From the NCBI RefSeq assembly GCF_001467895.1, contig NZ_LNYO01000013.1, positions 1,107,877-1,171,876 on the forward strand: DNA of 64,000 nt, given 5' to 3'. Shown piece after piece: positions 1 through 9,493 of the stretch (positions are counted from its first letter, which is position 1; the number at the start of each line of letters is the position of its first letter). The translations under genes were made by a program, and so were the position numbers. The notes under the pieces are model-generated. The model saw only the letters and a program-made list of their open reading frames with translations. It was not told the DNA's origin and did no database searches. The stretch comes from Legionella nautarum. GTDB taxonomy: Bacteria; Pseudomonadota; Gammaproteobacteria; Legionellales; Legionellaceae.

Positions 1-2
1 GG

Positions 3-77
3 AATTTATCTTCAGGTGCCAAGCTTGACTCTGAAGTTAGCGCAGAAAAAAACGGAGCCGCTACGCTAAATCCCTGA
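3..77 (+). CDS. possible C-terminal tail of a gene cut by the window edge
   Basis: An open frame runs from the left edge to a TGA at 75-77. Its last residues are hydrophilic (ending KNGAATLNP) and could be the end of a protein that begins outside the window. A second frame is open to a TAA at about 67-69, so the choice of frame is a guess. No product can be named. It lies just before a perfect inverted repeat and the E1-alpha gene. Confidence 0.25.
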   Translation, partial: NLSSGAKLDSEVSAEKNGAATLNP

Positions 78-89
78 TAGGATTTTGAT

Positions 90-125
90 GCATGCAACCA
101 GAAAGATTCCATCCTGGTTGCATGC
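90..125. repeat. perfect 12-bp inverted repeat, possible terminator or palindromic repeat
   Basis: The arms GCATGCAACCAG (90-101) and CTGGTTGCATGC (114-125) are perfectly complementary with a 12-base loop. There is no T-run after it on either strand, so it is not a textbook intrinsic terminator. Its position between a possible gene end at 77 and the start of the E1-alpha gene at 216 suits a transcript end or a REP-like element. Confidence 0.6.
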
Positions 126-215
126 TAGCAACGGAGAATTGGCTTTAGTCCCTAGTTTTTACAAAAAAATCTGAGTATTCTATTGGCCACGCGTTGTTAA
201 TAAAGGAGACCGACC

Positions 216-1289
216 GTGGCTATAGTCGCCCGATTTGAAATACCCTTTAGCCAAGTGCTTAATGAAAAGGGGGAAATTTGTGACGCTTTACCTGATTTTA
301 CTAATAATGCTGATATGTTGAAGGACCTCTATCGCGTAATGGTGCGTACTAGAATGTTCGATAAAAAAGCAATTGCCCTGCAACGAACTGGTAAAATGGG
401 TACCTATGCGCCAATTAATGGTCAGGAAGCAATCTCCACAGCGATTGGCCATGCAATGCGACCGGAAGATGTATTTATCCCTTATTATCGTGATTATGCC
501 GCTCAGTTCCAGCGTGGTGTAAAAATGTCTGAGATCTTAAGCTACTGGGGTGGTGATGAGCGCGGCAGTCGATTTGAACACAATACCGAAGATTTGCCTA
601 TTTCGGTACCTATTGCCTCTCAATGCCTGCATGCTGCCGGTGTTGCCTTTGCTTTTAAATATCGTAATGAGCCCCGTGTTGCTGTAGTTTGCCTGGGTGA
701 AGGCGGTACTTCTGAGGGTGATTTTTATGAAGCAATGAATGTCGCTGGTATTTGGAATTTACCCGTAGTTTTTGTCGTCAATAATAACCGGTGGGCTATC
801 TCGGTTCCGCTTTCCAAGCAAACAGCGACCCAAACGGTTGCTCAAAAAGCGATAGCTGCAGGTTTTTCGGGTATTCAAATTGATGGCAATGATGTTTTGG
901 TTTGCCGAAAAGTGATCGGTGAAGCTATCGAAAAAGCCCGTCGTGGCGAAGGACCTACCCTGGTTGAGGCATTGACTTATCGGCTCTGTGATCATACAAC
1001 CGCCGATGATGCCACTCGTTATCAACCACCCAGTGAAGTCGAAGAAGCCAAATTAAAAGAACCAATTACTCGGTTTAAGCATTTTTTAGAACAACAAAAA
1101 ATATGGGATAAAACGCAAGAAGATCAATTAACGAAGGAAAGCAACGAAGCAGTTCAGCAAGCCGTGGATGACTATCTCAGTCAAGAAAAGCAGCCGATTA
1201 GCAGTATTTTTGATTATCATTTTGCTGAGCTACCTTCTTATTTAATTGAGCAACGCGCTATCGCCATGGAGGAAGCGACTCATGCCTGA
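216..1289 (+). CDS. pdhA: pyruvate/2-oxoacid dehydrogenase E1 component, alpha subunit
   Basis: This is the thiamine-diphosphate-dependent E1-alpha subunit of a heterotetrameric (alpha2beta2) 2-oxoacid dehydrogenase. The protein is 357 residues, normal for the family. The typical E1-alpha block around NGQEAISTAIGHA and the ThDP/Mg segment LGEGGTSEGDFYEAMNVAG with a following NN are visible. It starts with GTG at 216, chosen because AAGGAGA sits seven to eight bases upstream. The start of the beta-subunit gene overlaps its last eight bases, so the two are translationally coupled. The C-terminal region fits pyruvate or branched-chain enzymes, and the exact 2-oxoacid is not settled by sequence alone. 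Some Legionella carry such an operon in addition to aceEF. Confidence 0.9.
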   Translation: MAIVARFEIPFSQVLNEKGEICDALPDFTNNADMLKDLYRVMVRTRMFDKKAIALQRTGKMGTYAPINGQEAISTAIGHAMRPEDVFIPYYRDYAAQFQRGVKMSEILSYWGGDERGSRFEHNTEDLPISVPIASQCLHAAGVAFAFKYRNEPRVAVVCLGEGGTSEGDFYEAMNVAGIWNLPVVFVVNNNRWAISVPLSKQTATQTVAQKAIAAGFSGIQIDGNDVLVCRKVIGEAIEKARRGEGPTLVEALTYRLCDHTTADDATRYQPPSEVEEAKLKEPITRFKHFLEQQKIWDKTQEDQLTKESNEAVQQAVDDYLSQEKQPISSIFDYHFAELPSYLIEQRAIAMEEATHA

Positions 1290-2256
1290 TATAACCTTAG
1301 TTGAAGCAGTAACCCAAGCTTTAGCTTATGAATTAGCTAACGATGAAAATGTAGTCGTTTTCGGTGAAGATGTCGGTAAAAACGGAGGGGTATTTCGCGC
1401 AACGGTAGGCTTGCAAGACCGTTTTGGTGAACGTCGTGTTTTTGATTCCCCTCTTGCTGAATCAATGATTGGCGGTCTAGCGATTGGGATGTCATTGCAA
1501 GGTTTAAGACCCGTCGCAGAATTCCAGTTTATGGGCTTCATCTACCCTGCCATGAATCAAATTATTGCTCATGCAGCAAGAATGAGAAACCGTACTCGTG
1601 GCCGTTTACATTGTCCTATTGTATTCCGTGCACCTTTTGGTGGTGGTATTAGAGCGCCAGAACACCATTCAGAAAGCACCGAAGCCTTATTTGCACATAT
1701 TCCTGGTTTGCAGGTGGTTATTCCCTCCTCGCCCAAAAGAGCCTATGGCTTACTTCTCGCTGCAATAAGAAATCCAGATCCCGTTATTTTTCTTGAGCCC
1801 AAGCGAATCTACCGTTTAGTCAAGCAACCCGTTGAAGACAATGGCGAGGCACTGCCACTTGGCAAATGCTTCACTCTACGAGAAGGTGATGATGTGACCT
1901 TAATTAGCTGGGGAGCTAGCATGCATGAAACCATGCAAGCGGCGAAACAACTTGATGCTGAAGGGATCTCCTGTGAAGTCATTGATATCGCGACAATTAA
2001 ACCCTTAGACATCGAAACAATCTTAGCCTCTGTTGAAAAAACTGGACGTTGTGTCATTGTGCATGAAGGAGCAAAAACAGGTGGCGTTGGTGCCGAAATT
2101 TCGGCGCAAATCATGGAATATGCTCTCAGCGATTTATTAGCTCCAGTACAACGCGTGACTGGATATGATGTAGTCATGCCCTATTTTCAGCTAGAAAAAC
2201 ACTACATACCCAGTGTTTCCCGAATAAAAGACAGTGTCATGAGCATAATGGAGTAA
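1282..2256 (+). CDS. pdhB: pyruvate/2-oxoacid dehydrogenase E1 component, beta subunit
   Basis: This is the transketolase-like E1-beta subunit that pairs with the preceding alpha subunit. The mature start is ATG at 1282 (MPDITLVEAVTQAL), preceded by GGAGG at 1268-1272. An in-frame upstream start at 1246 would give a 12-residue extension unlike family members. Family features include the FGEDVGKNGGVFRAT block near residues 28-42, the FDSPLAES segment, and the C-terminal half with YDVVMPYFQLEKHYIPS. The length of 324 residues is standard. It is followed two bases later by the E2 gene. Confidence 0.9.
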   Translation: MPDITLVEAVTQALAYELANDENVVVFGEDVGKNGGVFRATVGLQDRFGERRVFDSPLAESMIGGLAIGMSLQGLRPVAEFQFMGFIYPAMNQIIAHAARMRNRTRGRLHCPIVFRAPFGGGIRAPEHHSESTEALFAHIPGLQVVIPSSPKRAYGLLLAAIRNPDPVIFLEPKRIYRLVKQPVEDNGEALPLGKCFTLREGDDVTLISWGASMHETMQAAKQLDAEGISCEVIDIATIKPLDIETILASVEKTGRCVIVHEGAKTGGVGAEISAQIMEYALSDLLAPVQRVTGYDVVMPYFQLEKHYIPSVSRIKDSVMSIME

Positions 2257-2258
2257 TA

Positions 2259-3365
2259 ATGAATATTTTTAATCTACCTGATTTGGGCGAAGGTTTGCCG
2301 GATGCAGAAATTCATGAATGGTTTGTTAAAGAAGGCGATATGGTAACGCTTGATCAGCCCCTGGTATCCATGGAAACAGCCAAAGCAGTAGTCGATGTAC
2401 CCTGCCCGCAAAATGGAAAAATTACCAAACTTTTTGGTAATCCTGGTGATGTGATAAAAACAGGTGAACCTTTAGTGGGCTTTGAAGCAGCCGAAACACC
2501 CAGAGTTGATAAGGGAACCGTCGTTGGTAACCTTGAAGAAAGCACTGATATTAGTCCCGATCATTTTATTATTGGCTCCACTCGTGCAGACTCTAAACGA
2601 ATTAAAACAACCCCGGCCGTGCGTTTACTAGCAAAGAAATTGGGAGTTGAACTTCATTTAATTAAAGGTAGTGGTGAGCATGGCCTCATTACTCGCGATG
2701 ATGTGCAAACTGCCGCAACTAAAAAGGCAGAGTTACCTGAAGGTTATGAACCCCTACGCGGCGTGCGCCGTGCCATGCTCCATAGTATGGTGCAATCACA
2801 TCATGAAATTGTGCCAGTTAGTATTTTTGATGAAGCTGATATTGAAAGTTGGCAAACAGGAACTGACATCACAGTACGCTTAATCCGCGCTATCGTTCAT
2901 GCTTGTAAAATAGAACCCGCGCTGAATGCATGGTTTGATACGACACACAGCGCAAGAAAATGCTTCAATGAAGTCAATTTGGGTATCGCAATGGATAACA
3001 CAGAGGGATTGTTCGTCCCTGTGATTCATGATGCAGAGAAATGTACTGATGAGCAATTACGCATAATAATTAACAATTATAAACAGGAAGTAACAGAACG
3101 TGCTATCGCTCCTGAAAAATTGAAAGGAGCAACAATTAGCTTATCTAATTTCGGTAAATTTGCAGGCCGTTTTGCAAGTCCTATTATCGTTCCTCCAATG
3201 GTTGCAATTCTTGCAGTTGGTCGGTTATATCAAGCTGCAGTGGCTAGCAATGGTAAGGTTGAGATTCATCGTATGTTACCCCTGTCCTTAAGTTTTGATC
3301 ATCGCGCTGTCACAGGTGGTGAAGCGACACGATTCTTAGGTGCGGTTATGGAATCATTAGCATAG
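2259..3365 (+). CDS. pdhC: dihydrolipoamide acyltransferase (E2)
   Basis: This is the E2 core subunit that takes the acyl group from E1 on a lipoyl arm and passes it to CoA. It has one N-terminal lipoyl domain (about residues 1-77, lipoylated lysine in SMETAKAVVDVP), an E3/E1-binding domain (about 110-150, TTPAVRLLAKKLGV), and a catalytic domain to the end. At 368 residues it is short for an E2 but normal for single-lipoyl types. The C-terminal catalytic motif reads SFDHRAVTGGEA: the histidine is kept, but the usual aspartate four residues later is a threonine (about T352). No E3 gene follows in the window, so the lipoamide dehydrogenase must come from elsewhere. Confidence 0.88.
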   Translation: MNIFNLPDLGEGLPDAEIHEWFVKEGDMVTLDQPLVSMETAKAVVDVPCPQNGKITKLFGNPGDVIKTGEPLVGFEAAETPRVDKGTVVGNLEESTDISPDHFIIGSTRADSKRIKTTPAVRLLAKKLGVELHLIKGSGEHGLITRDDVQTAATKKAELPEGYEPLRGVRRAMLHSMVQSHHEIVPVSIFDEADIESWQTGTDITVRLIRAIVHACKIEPALNAWFDTTHSARKCFNEVNLGIAMDNTEGLFVPVIHDAEKCTDEQLRIIINNYKQEVTERAIAPEKLKGATISLSNFGKFAGRFASPIIVPPMVAILAVGRLYQAAVASNGKVEIHRMLPLSLSFDHRAVTGGEATRFLGAVMESLA

Positions 3366-3632
3366 ATTGGGCCTTGACCCAATGGTGCTGCCTTAAGGAT
3401 AAAAACCCCTTCCGTCTAGCTACCGCGGCTTGTTCGGAGTTGTTGGTTGAACCCTCTCCCTACGTCTCGCGACTTGTTCGCGGGATCCAGAGATCTAGGT
3501 ATGAAATGAGATCGCTGGATAACGCGGACAAGCCGCAGTAGGTAGGGATGAGAGTAGAGTTTGTAATAACGCCAGACTAGACGCGGGACGTAGGTATGAG
3601 GTAAATTGTAGAGTGGTCGAGCCAAGACCCAC
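3366..3632. repeat. cluster of nested REP-like palindromes
   Basis: This intergenic stretch is built from inverted repeats. TTGGGccttgaCCCAA follows the E2 stop. A segment with GCGGCTTGTTCGG near 3425-3437 is mirrored by GGACAAGCCGC near 3527-3537. CCTACGTCTCGCG near 3458-3470 is mirrored by CGCGGGACGTAGG near 3582-3594. Together these could fold into a large cruciform between two converging genes. An open frame on the minus strand across it (3416-3667) is most likely chance coding within the repeats. Confidence 0.7.
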
Positions 3633-6600
3633 CTAAGCTGCCGACGCAGCCATATTTTTAGAAACAACCTCTTCGATATTATCTACACACTCTAAACCAT
3701 CCGTTCTACAGAAAAAAGCTGACTTTCCAGTTATTAATTCAGTAACTATTTGTTTGACAGGAATGGCTATACCAAAACTAAGAATGGCAAGGGCGGCAAG
3801 ACCTATATTGGCGACCAAAGGAAACCATGAAGTGTGCTGGCTCATTACCTCATCTTTGCTATGGATATGGCATCTGAAATCAGCGTAAAAATCTAAGAAA
3901 AACTGCCTTTTTTCTAAGGGAAGCTCTACTTTATTGAATTCATCTTTATTTTCAATAATAAAGCGATCCGCTTTCGCCTGCAGAGCAGTTGCTAAATTCT
4001 TAGCAACTTTACCCTGATCTTCAAAGCTATTTAAGATAGTATCGCCAAAATGGTTTAAATTGCTTATTTCCTCATAAAGCTTATTCATTAGTTCAGTTAA
4101 TTCAGGGTTATTAATCTCGTGTAAGTAGGCAAGCGCGAGCTCGTGATTAACAACAGCTATAGTATCAAATTTAGATTCATAATCTGGAGGGATTGTTCTA
4201 TCGAACTCATTCAGTTCAACTAAAAAGCGATTAAGAATTGAACGTAATTTAAACCCTTCAAATGATTCTTTTCTATCTTGTATAAGAGTAATGATTGCCT
4301 TGCTATCACCCGATTTTGCGTAATTATCTAGCTCAAAATTAAGTGTTTCAATAAATGATTCACGCATTTGTGCATCTTGAGAAAATAAACGATCTTTAAA
4401 GCTTTTGCGATTAACTGCATAGCGGGCTAATTCTTCCTTAGATTCTATAGTAAAAGAGACTCTTGTTTCGATACGCTTAGCTAAGTCAGAATGAATGCAA
4501 TTTTTGCTAGCCATTTGCAAAGTTAATTCTTCATAGCCCATTAAAATTTTCGTTATTTGAGTGGCTGGAGCTAAGTCTCCTAAAGAACTTTTTAATAGTT
4601 CTAACTGGACAATAGGAATAGTTTTCAAATAACTATCTATTTCGCTTAGAGTGGCAGAATTAAGCTCCCAACTCGCTTGAGTTTCGTCAAATTTTAACTG
4701 TGCTTTCGCTTTATTTTGCTTAAGTTCCAATAAAATTTCTTTAAGCAGGGAGTTAATTGCTTCTAAACACTGTGAATATCGATCTTGGCAATCTCGATCT
4801 AATTGCTTAAGTTCTCCAATTGTACTTTGGATTTCTGTTTTCAACTGTGCATCAGCAAGTTGTTGCAGGTCGGTTTCTATCAATCGAATTTTCGGTAATG
4901 AAGCACCAACACTTTGTACTAAATTAACCGATAAATTTAGCCAATTATTCAATCGTAATAATCGATTAGCCTGCGTTGGAATTTCCTCTGTAATTTTAGT
5001 TTTTTCCAAAGAAATTGCTTCGAGTCCTTCTTTGCCTTTCGCTATTTGCTCTTTCAAATCATTGAATTTCTTATGGCAGAGGTCTGCGATAAATCGATCT
5101 ATTTTGTGTTTGGAATCGCTAGCTAATTCTTTAATTTTACTAAAGTTATTTTGGTAAGCCGCAGTATCGGCTAAGTCAAGGGCTTCAACTTCCGCATATT
5201 TGGATAATTCTTCTAGCTGCTGTAGCTTTAGTCCCACGGAATTAATTCCCTCAATTAATGGATCTTGAATGAGATTAAGCCCTTCTACGTCTAAATCAGA
5301 AGCTCGATTTACCAAATCAGCAATTTCTTTACTTAGTTCCTGGTGCCCATTTAGCAACTGAATAATTTTATCGAGGATGTTTATATCTTTAGTTAAAGCA
5401 TCTACTTCTTCCTTGCATTTAATTAGCTTTCTATTTATGAATTCAATTTCACTTGTAAGCTCGCTTTTATTTTTCTCAGACTGCTCATGTTTTTCTATTA
5501 TTTTTTCTACATTTTGGACATAAATTTCCATAACTTTTATTAAATTCAATAAGTTTAGAAGCTCTTTCTTTTTTTCTTGGAAAGCAAGCAGTTTGGGTCG
5601 ATCGGTTTTTTGTATTTCGCAGGTTTGGATATGAGAAGCCAGCATTAGCAAAAGAGTGTTTGTATCCTCAATAACAGCCAGCTCATTTCCCTTTCTACTC
5701 CGATGTCCAGCCCAACGCTCTTTTGTATGATATTTACTTTGCATTAGGTCTAATAAAAAATCGAATCCCTTTCCGTCTTTCCGGTTAAATATCATATTAA
5801 TTTTTTTATCCAAAGTACTAAATTTAATTTTTCCTTTAGTATTATAAATGAACTCTTTAGCTGTGATTAATGCAGCCAGTTTATCATTACTGAACCGCTC
5901 ATCCTCTAATTCTTCAAGCTGCTGCTTTGTCTCGATCATCAATGCATTTAAGTAAGCAAAAGCCTCTTTAATCCCTTGAGGAGTAACTAACTTATCATGA
6001 CTTAAAATTGTCTCAGGATCTTTGTCAGCAAAAAGTTTAAGCGTTTCCATTAGCTCTATGCATTTCGTTGTACATTTAATTTGTTGACCACTTAAGTCGA
6101 GCTGTGCACTAGTTAATTCAGCTTTGATTTCTAGCTGTAATTTCACTAATTCTTCTTTTCGATTTTCTTTTACTAACAGAATATCACTCTGATTTTTTAA
6201 TGTTTTCGTTAGTGCTGCTAGCTCGGTGATTTTACTTTCTTTTAGTTCGACGATTAGAGCTGGATCAGCGGATTTCATTATCTCATGCAGCTCTTTCGCT
6301 GCTTTGGCTTTGTTATATTGAACATCCAAAGCTTTCTGTCGTGACTCTAGTGCTGCAATTTTATTTTGCATCAAAATATAGATTTGCTCGATTTTATTTT
6401 TACTTGACTGGTAGCTAATCTGAATCTTTGCGGCCGTTGTTGGTTCAATTTTAAATAACAGTTCAGATGCTAATGCTGTCTTAGCAATCGATGCATGCAT
6501 TTGTTCTTCTAGCATTCGTACTGAATTCAAATAATCTCGTGCCTTTGCTAAACTCTCAAATACAAAGGCGAGTTGTTCAGCAATTGTCTTAAGTTTTGTA

Positions 6601-8294
6601 TCAGTTCCAAATTTATCAAAATTGTCTTCAAAAACACTCAATAAATGGGATGCCCATTCAATATAATCACTGAAGCTCTTATCAAACTGTTTATTATTAG
6701 CCTCGTGAAAACTCAGCACTTCATGCTGCCAAGACTGCGCTTCTTGCTTCTGTTTATTAATAAGCTCTTTTCTGTTTTCTTCTAAAGAATTTAAAAGCTG
6801 CTTTATTTCTCTATACTTCGCTGGCTCCATACTCAAGGCAATTTTAATTGGCATAACGACAAATTGACCAAACTGGTTTCTAGCAACAATAGTCTCAGGT
6901 AGTTGCTCTGCAATATAGGAGGTATCCACACCGGTTTTTGCACTTTGCTGCAAATCGAGGTTTAATTCTATATGGGAGCTAAATAAGGTTGCCACATTTT
7001 GCAACTCATAGTCTTGATTTCGTTGTAGTAATTCTGCTAATTCTTTGATGCTTTCATCAAGAACTTTAGTTTGTTTTTCCAGCACGTCTACTTTTTTATC
7101 AGATCTGCTTAGTTTTTTAAAAAAAACGTTAAACTCTTCAAACGATTCTTCAAGTTGAATCGCCTTTGCTATAGCTCTCTCAGCGCTCTCCTTTTCTTTT
7201 TTTGTAAACTCTTGCAGCAATTCTGCTTTTGTAATTTCGCTTTTAACATGGGCCGTTTCAGCATAGTTCCGAAAATAATCATCTAAGGCTTTCGACAAGA
7301 TGGATTTAACCCCGACCATGACTCCCCTAAATACTTCATCAAGGGAAAAAAATATTTTCGCTTCATTACTATCCGTAACCTCGTAACAAAATTCTGAAGC
7401 ACTTCCAGCAATTGAGTCCTCTGAAGCCTGTCCTTCTATCAGGACAGGTGCGGGTTGGGGAGTATGCTTAACAGTTACTTTGAGATAAGCAAAACGCTCC
7501 GGAATCACCGATGCTGCTAGACTATTTTTTATATCAATGTTAAATGCTTTGGGATTTAAAAAAGGTACAACCGCTTTTAACTCAGCAGGCAACTGCTCAA
7601 GCAAATCCATTATCTCAATGATAAGCGTATACATTGAGGGGTGGCTGATAATAAGGTCTTTATAGTAAAACTTTTTATATAAGGCTGAATTAATTTCATC
7701 AGCTATTTCATTAGCTAATACTGTGGAATCAAATGCACTATCATTTTCTATATAAAACCCATCAATCGCTCGATCAACAGTGAGAAAATATTGCTCTAAA
7801 TTACAACCAGGAATCTGCTTGGCTTCTTCATAATTTTGCTTCTTTAATTTGGCTTTTAAATTTTCTTTAAAACTAGATATATTCGATGGATCAAACTGTT
7901 TAACTTCACAACTTTCAATGAGCTGGGGTAATTTTTTTTGAACTAGCTTATAAAAAACATACGCAGGCGTATCGAATCCTTGGGCATCATGCAGCTGAAT
8001 GTAGAAGCCTATTGCATTCTTACAGAAGGGAAGAAAAGAAAATCCACTAGGTTCTTTCCCTTCATTGTAATACTTCAGCAGATTTTGGCTTTTATCAAAT
8101 AGCTCCTTTAGTTCTTCAAGCCTTTGAGTTGCGTAGGATTTATGTATTGTAGGCTGCTCTTTCTTTTTTTCATTTTCAACAATTAGGGCATTTAAACTAT
8201 CGTGGATGTGGTTTAAGAGCTGCCCAAGTGGGCTTGCGGCTAAAGTAGTAAAGTTTTCATCTATAACCGGTTTTGAAAGTTTTTTCCTGCCCAT
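3633..8294 (-). CDS. very large coiled-coil protein, putative Dot/Icm effector
   Basis: A 1553-residue protein of unknown function. Most of it is charged heptad-like sequence rich in Glu, Lys, Leu and Gln, predicting long coiled coils from about residue 300 to 1450. Near the C-terminus there is one hydrophobic stretch (about 1488-1518, around WFPLVANIGLAALAILSFGI), followed by a 30-residue tail with acidic residues (LECVDNIEEVV). That tail is compatible with an E-block type translocation signal. There is no signal peptide. Size, coiled coils and a C-terminal membrane segment resemble effectors such as SdhA or the LegC group, but I cannot assign orthology. A PmrA-box-like repeat lies 45 bp upstream of the ATG. 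The Shine-Dalgarno sequence is weak. Confidence 0.7.
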   Translation of the reverse strand: MGRKKLSKPVIDENFTTLAASPLGQLLNHIHDSLNALIVENEKKKEQPTIHKSYATQRLEELKELFDKSQNLLKYYNEGKEPSGFSFLPFCKNAIGFYIQLHDAQGFDTPAYVFYKLVQKKLPQLIESCEVKQFDPSNISSFKENLKAKLKKQNYEEAKQIPGCNLEQYFLTVDRAIDGFYIENDSAFDSTVLANEIADEINSALYKKFYYKDLIISHPSMYTLIIEIMDLLEQLPAELKAVVPFLNPKAFNIDIKNSLAASVIPERFAYLKVTVKHTPQPAPVLIEGQASEDSIAGSASEFCYEVTDSNEAKIFFSLDEVFRGVMVGVKSILSKALDDYFRNYAETAHVKSEITKAELLQEFTKKEKESAERAIAKAIQLEESFEEFNVFFKKLSRSDKKVDVLEKQTKVLDESIKELAELLQRNQDYELQNVATLFSSHIELNLDLQQSAKTGVDTSYIAEQLPETIVARNQFGQFVVMPIKIALSMEPAKYREIKQLLNSLEENRKELINKQKQEAQSWQHEVLSFHEANNKQFDKSFSDYIEWASHLLSVFEDNFDKFGTDTKLKTIAEQLAFVFESLAKARDYLNSVRMLEEQMHASIAKTALASELLFKIEPTTAAKIQISYQSSKNKIEQIYILMQNKIAALESRQKALDVQYNKAKAAKELHEIMKSADPALIVELKESKITELAALTKTLKNQSDILLVKENRKEELVKLQLEIKAELTSAQLDLSGQQIKCTTKCIELMETLKLFADKDPETILSHDKLVTPQGIKEAFAYLNALMIETKQQLEELEDERFSNDKLAALITAKEFIYNTKGKIKFSTLDKKINMIFNRKDGKGFDFLLDLMQSKYHTKERWAGHRSRKGNELAVIEDTNTLLLMLASHIQTCEIQKTDRPKLLAFQEKKKELLNLLNLIKVMEIYVQNVEKIIEKHEQSEKNKSELTSEIEFINRKLIKCKEEVDALTKDINILDKIIQLLNGHQELSKEIADLVNRASDLDVEGLNLIQDPLIEGINSVGLKLQQLEELSKYAEVEALDLADTAAYQNNFSKIKELASDSKHKIDRFIADLCHKKFNDLKEQIAKGKEGLEAISLEKTKITEEIPTQANRLLRLNNWLNLSVNLVQSVGASLPKIRLIETDLQQLADAQLKTEIQSTIGELKQLDRDCQDRYSQCLEAINSLLKEILLELKQNKAKAQLKFDETQASWELNSATLSEIDSYLKTIPIVQLELLKSSLGDLAPATQITKILMGYEELTLQMASKNCIHSDLAKRIETRVSFTIESKEELARYAVNRKSFKDRLFSQDAQMRESFIETLNFELDNYAKSGDSKAIITLIQDRKESFEGFKLRSILNRFLVELNEFDRTIPPDYESKFDTIAVVNHELALAYLHEINNPELTELMNKLYEEISNLNHFGDTILNSFEDQGKVAKNLATALQAKADRFIIENKDEFNKVELPLEKRQFFLDFYADFRCHIHSKDEVMSQHTSWFPLVANIGLAALAILSFGIAIPVKQIVTELITGKSAFFCRTDGLECVDNIEEVVSKNMAASAA

Positions 8295-8339
8295 ACCAAC
8301 TCGTCTATGCGTCTAGAAATGGGCCTACCATACATTAGA

Positions 8340-8359
8340 AACCTTAAGCCAACCTTAAG
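8340..8359 (-). promoter_or_regulatory. PmrA-box-like tandem repeat before the coiled-coil effector gene
   Basis: Read on the minus strand, two copies of CTTAAGGTT start 11 bp apart. The published Legionella PmrA site is two CTTAATATT half-sites with the same 11-bp period. The box ends 45 bp before the ATG at 8294. A -10-like TATGGT begins after seven further bases. PmrA is the response regulator known to activate many effector genes. The site at 60444-60463 has the same geometry. No footprint evidence is available here. Confidence 0.6.
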
Positions 8360-8722
8360 AAATCCGGCTTTATGAAATTATTAATTTGTGCTGGATAAAT
8401 TTTTAAAAGAGGGACTTTTCTATGAAATTATGTAAAATATAACAAATTGATTTTCAATGGATTAATTGTAAACTTTCTAAAATCAAGTATTTTTTAATCC
8501 CGCGATACTGAGTTTATATATCACGGACAAGTAACATAGCAATACTTATTTATCTGGCTGATTGCGTCTTTGATCTCATGGTCTTTTTTATTGATAATGT
8601 TTTATTCTATGTACGTGAAAAAATTTAATATCCGTAAATTTTTTGGTTTATATTTTGTTTTTGTTAGTATTGCTTGCGCTTGATTGCCTGGCGTACTACT
8701 TCTGATAGGGAAATTATTAAGA
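8360..8722. other. AT-rich intergenic region between divergent genes
   Basis: About 360 bases with no convincing gene. It separates the minus-strand coiled-coil gene from the plus-strand outer-membrane protein gene and should hold the promoter of the latter, but I could not pick a convincing -35/-10 pair. In-frame starts upstream of 8723 would only add residues without a signal peptide. Confidence 0.5.
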
Positions 8723-9493
8723 ATGAAAGTGAAACTAGTTTTGGCTGTCTGTTTAATTGTTGGGTGGAGTACCTCAATAAATGCTGGTAAAATGGGAGAA
8801 GCAATAAGCTCTAACGGAGGAGTTTATTTAGAGGGTGCGTTTGGTGGTGCTTATAGAGATGTTCCTATATTGCGAAGTTTGGCTTATACCGCAAATGTCC
8901 TAGGTCATGAAGCAGGTCCGATTACAGCTAATGACAAAATTGTAAATCAATGGGGTTGGACCGCGGGTGCTAATCTGGGATATAATTTTAGCAACTTCAT
9001 TGCGACAGAATTTGGCCTGTATTATATTCAAAAAGTAGAATACCTTGCGGGACAGGGATCCATTTACGTTAACCCCAACGGTCAATTATCACATTTTGGA
9101 TACTCCAATTGGTTGTTTTATTTAGCACCAAAAATAACTTTTCTGCGATTTAAAAATTTTAATACCTATATTAAATTCGGTATTGGCCTAAATCATTATA
9201 ATTTTATTAATGACACAACATTTATGTACTATCACTCTGGTAACTATTATGGAACATGGAAACACTCTTCCTTTAATGGGGTTGCTCCCTTGTTTGCTGT
9301 AGGGGCGTCTCACGATTTAAATCCAAATTTATATATTGGGGTTCAATATATGCGGTTTGGTAGCTCTTGGAATACCAGTAAAATACACAGTCAAAATCAA
9401 GTATTTGAACATAGAGGCCTTGGAACTTCTTGGACGACACCTGCAACCAGTGCTATTGATATCTTACAAGTTAGTTTGGGTTATAGATTTTGA
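8723..9493 (+). CDS. outer-membrane beta-barrel protein
   Basis: A 256-residue protein with an N-terminal signal peptide (MKVKLVLAVCLIVGWSTSINA) and alternating-residue beta strands rich in aromatic residues and glycine. It ends in LQVSLGYRF with a terminal Phe, the usual outer-membrane insertion signal. The ATG at 8723 was chosen because the upstream TTG at 8684 would bury the signal peptide. The pattern suits a small OmpA/OmpW-like eight-stranded barrel of the kind common in Legionella. The function (adhesin, pore or structural) is unknown. It is transcribed alone, and a degraded region follows. Confidence 0.75.
   Translation: MKVKLVLAVCLIVGWSTSINAGKMGEAISSNGGVYLEGAFGGAYRDVPILRSLAYTANVLGHEAGPITANDKIVNQWGWTAGANLGYNFSNFIATEFGLYYIQKVEYLAGQGSIYVNPNGQLSHFGYSNWLFYLAPKITFLRFKNFNTYIKFGIGLNHYNFINDTTFMYYHSGNYYGTWKHSSFNGVAPLFAVGASHDLNPNLYIGVQYMRFGSSWNTSKIHSQNQVFEHRGLGTSWTTPATSAIDILQVSLGYRF

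Noticed and set aside
3366-3632. CRISPR-like array in the palindrome cluster
   Set aside because: The units are inverted, not direct, repeats with unequal spacing, and no cas genes are present.
3416-3667. 83-codon minus-strand frame between the E2 gene and the coiled-coil gene
   Set aside because: It covers the palindrome cluster and the end of the large gene in another frame; it has no start signal.
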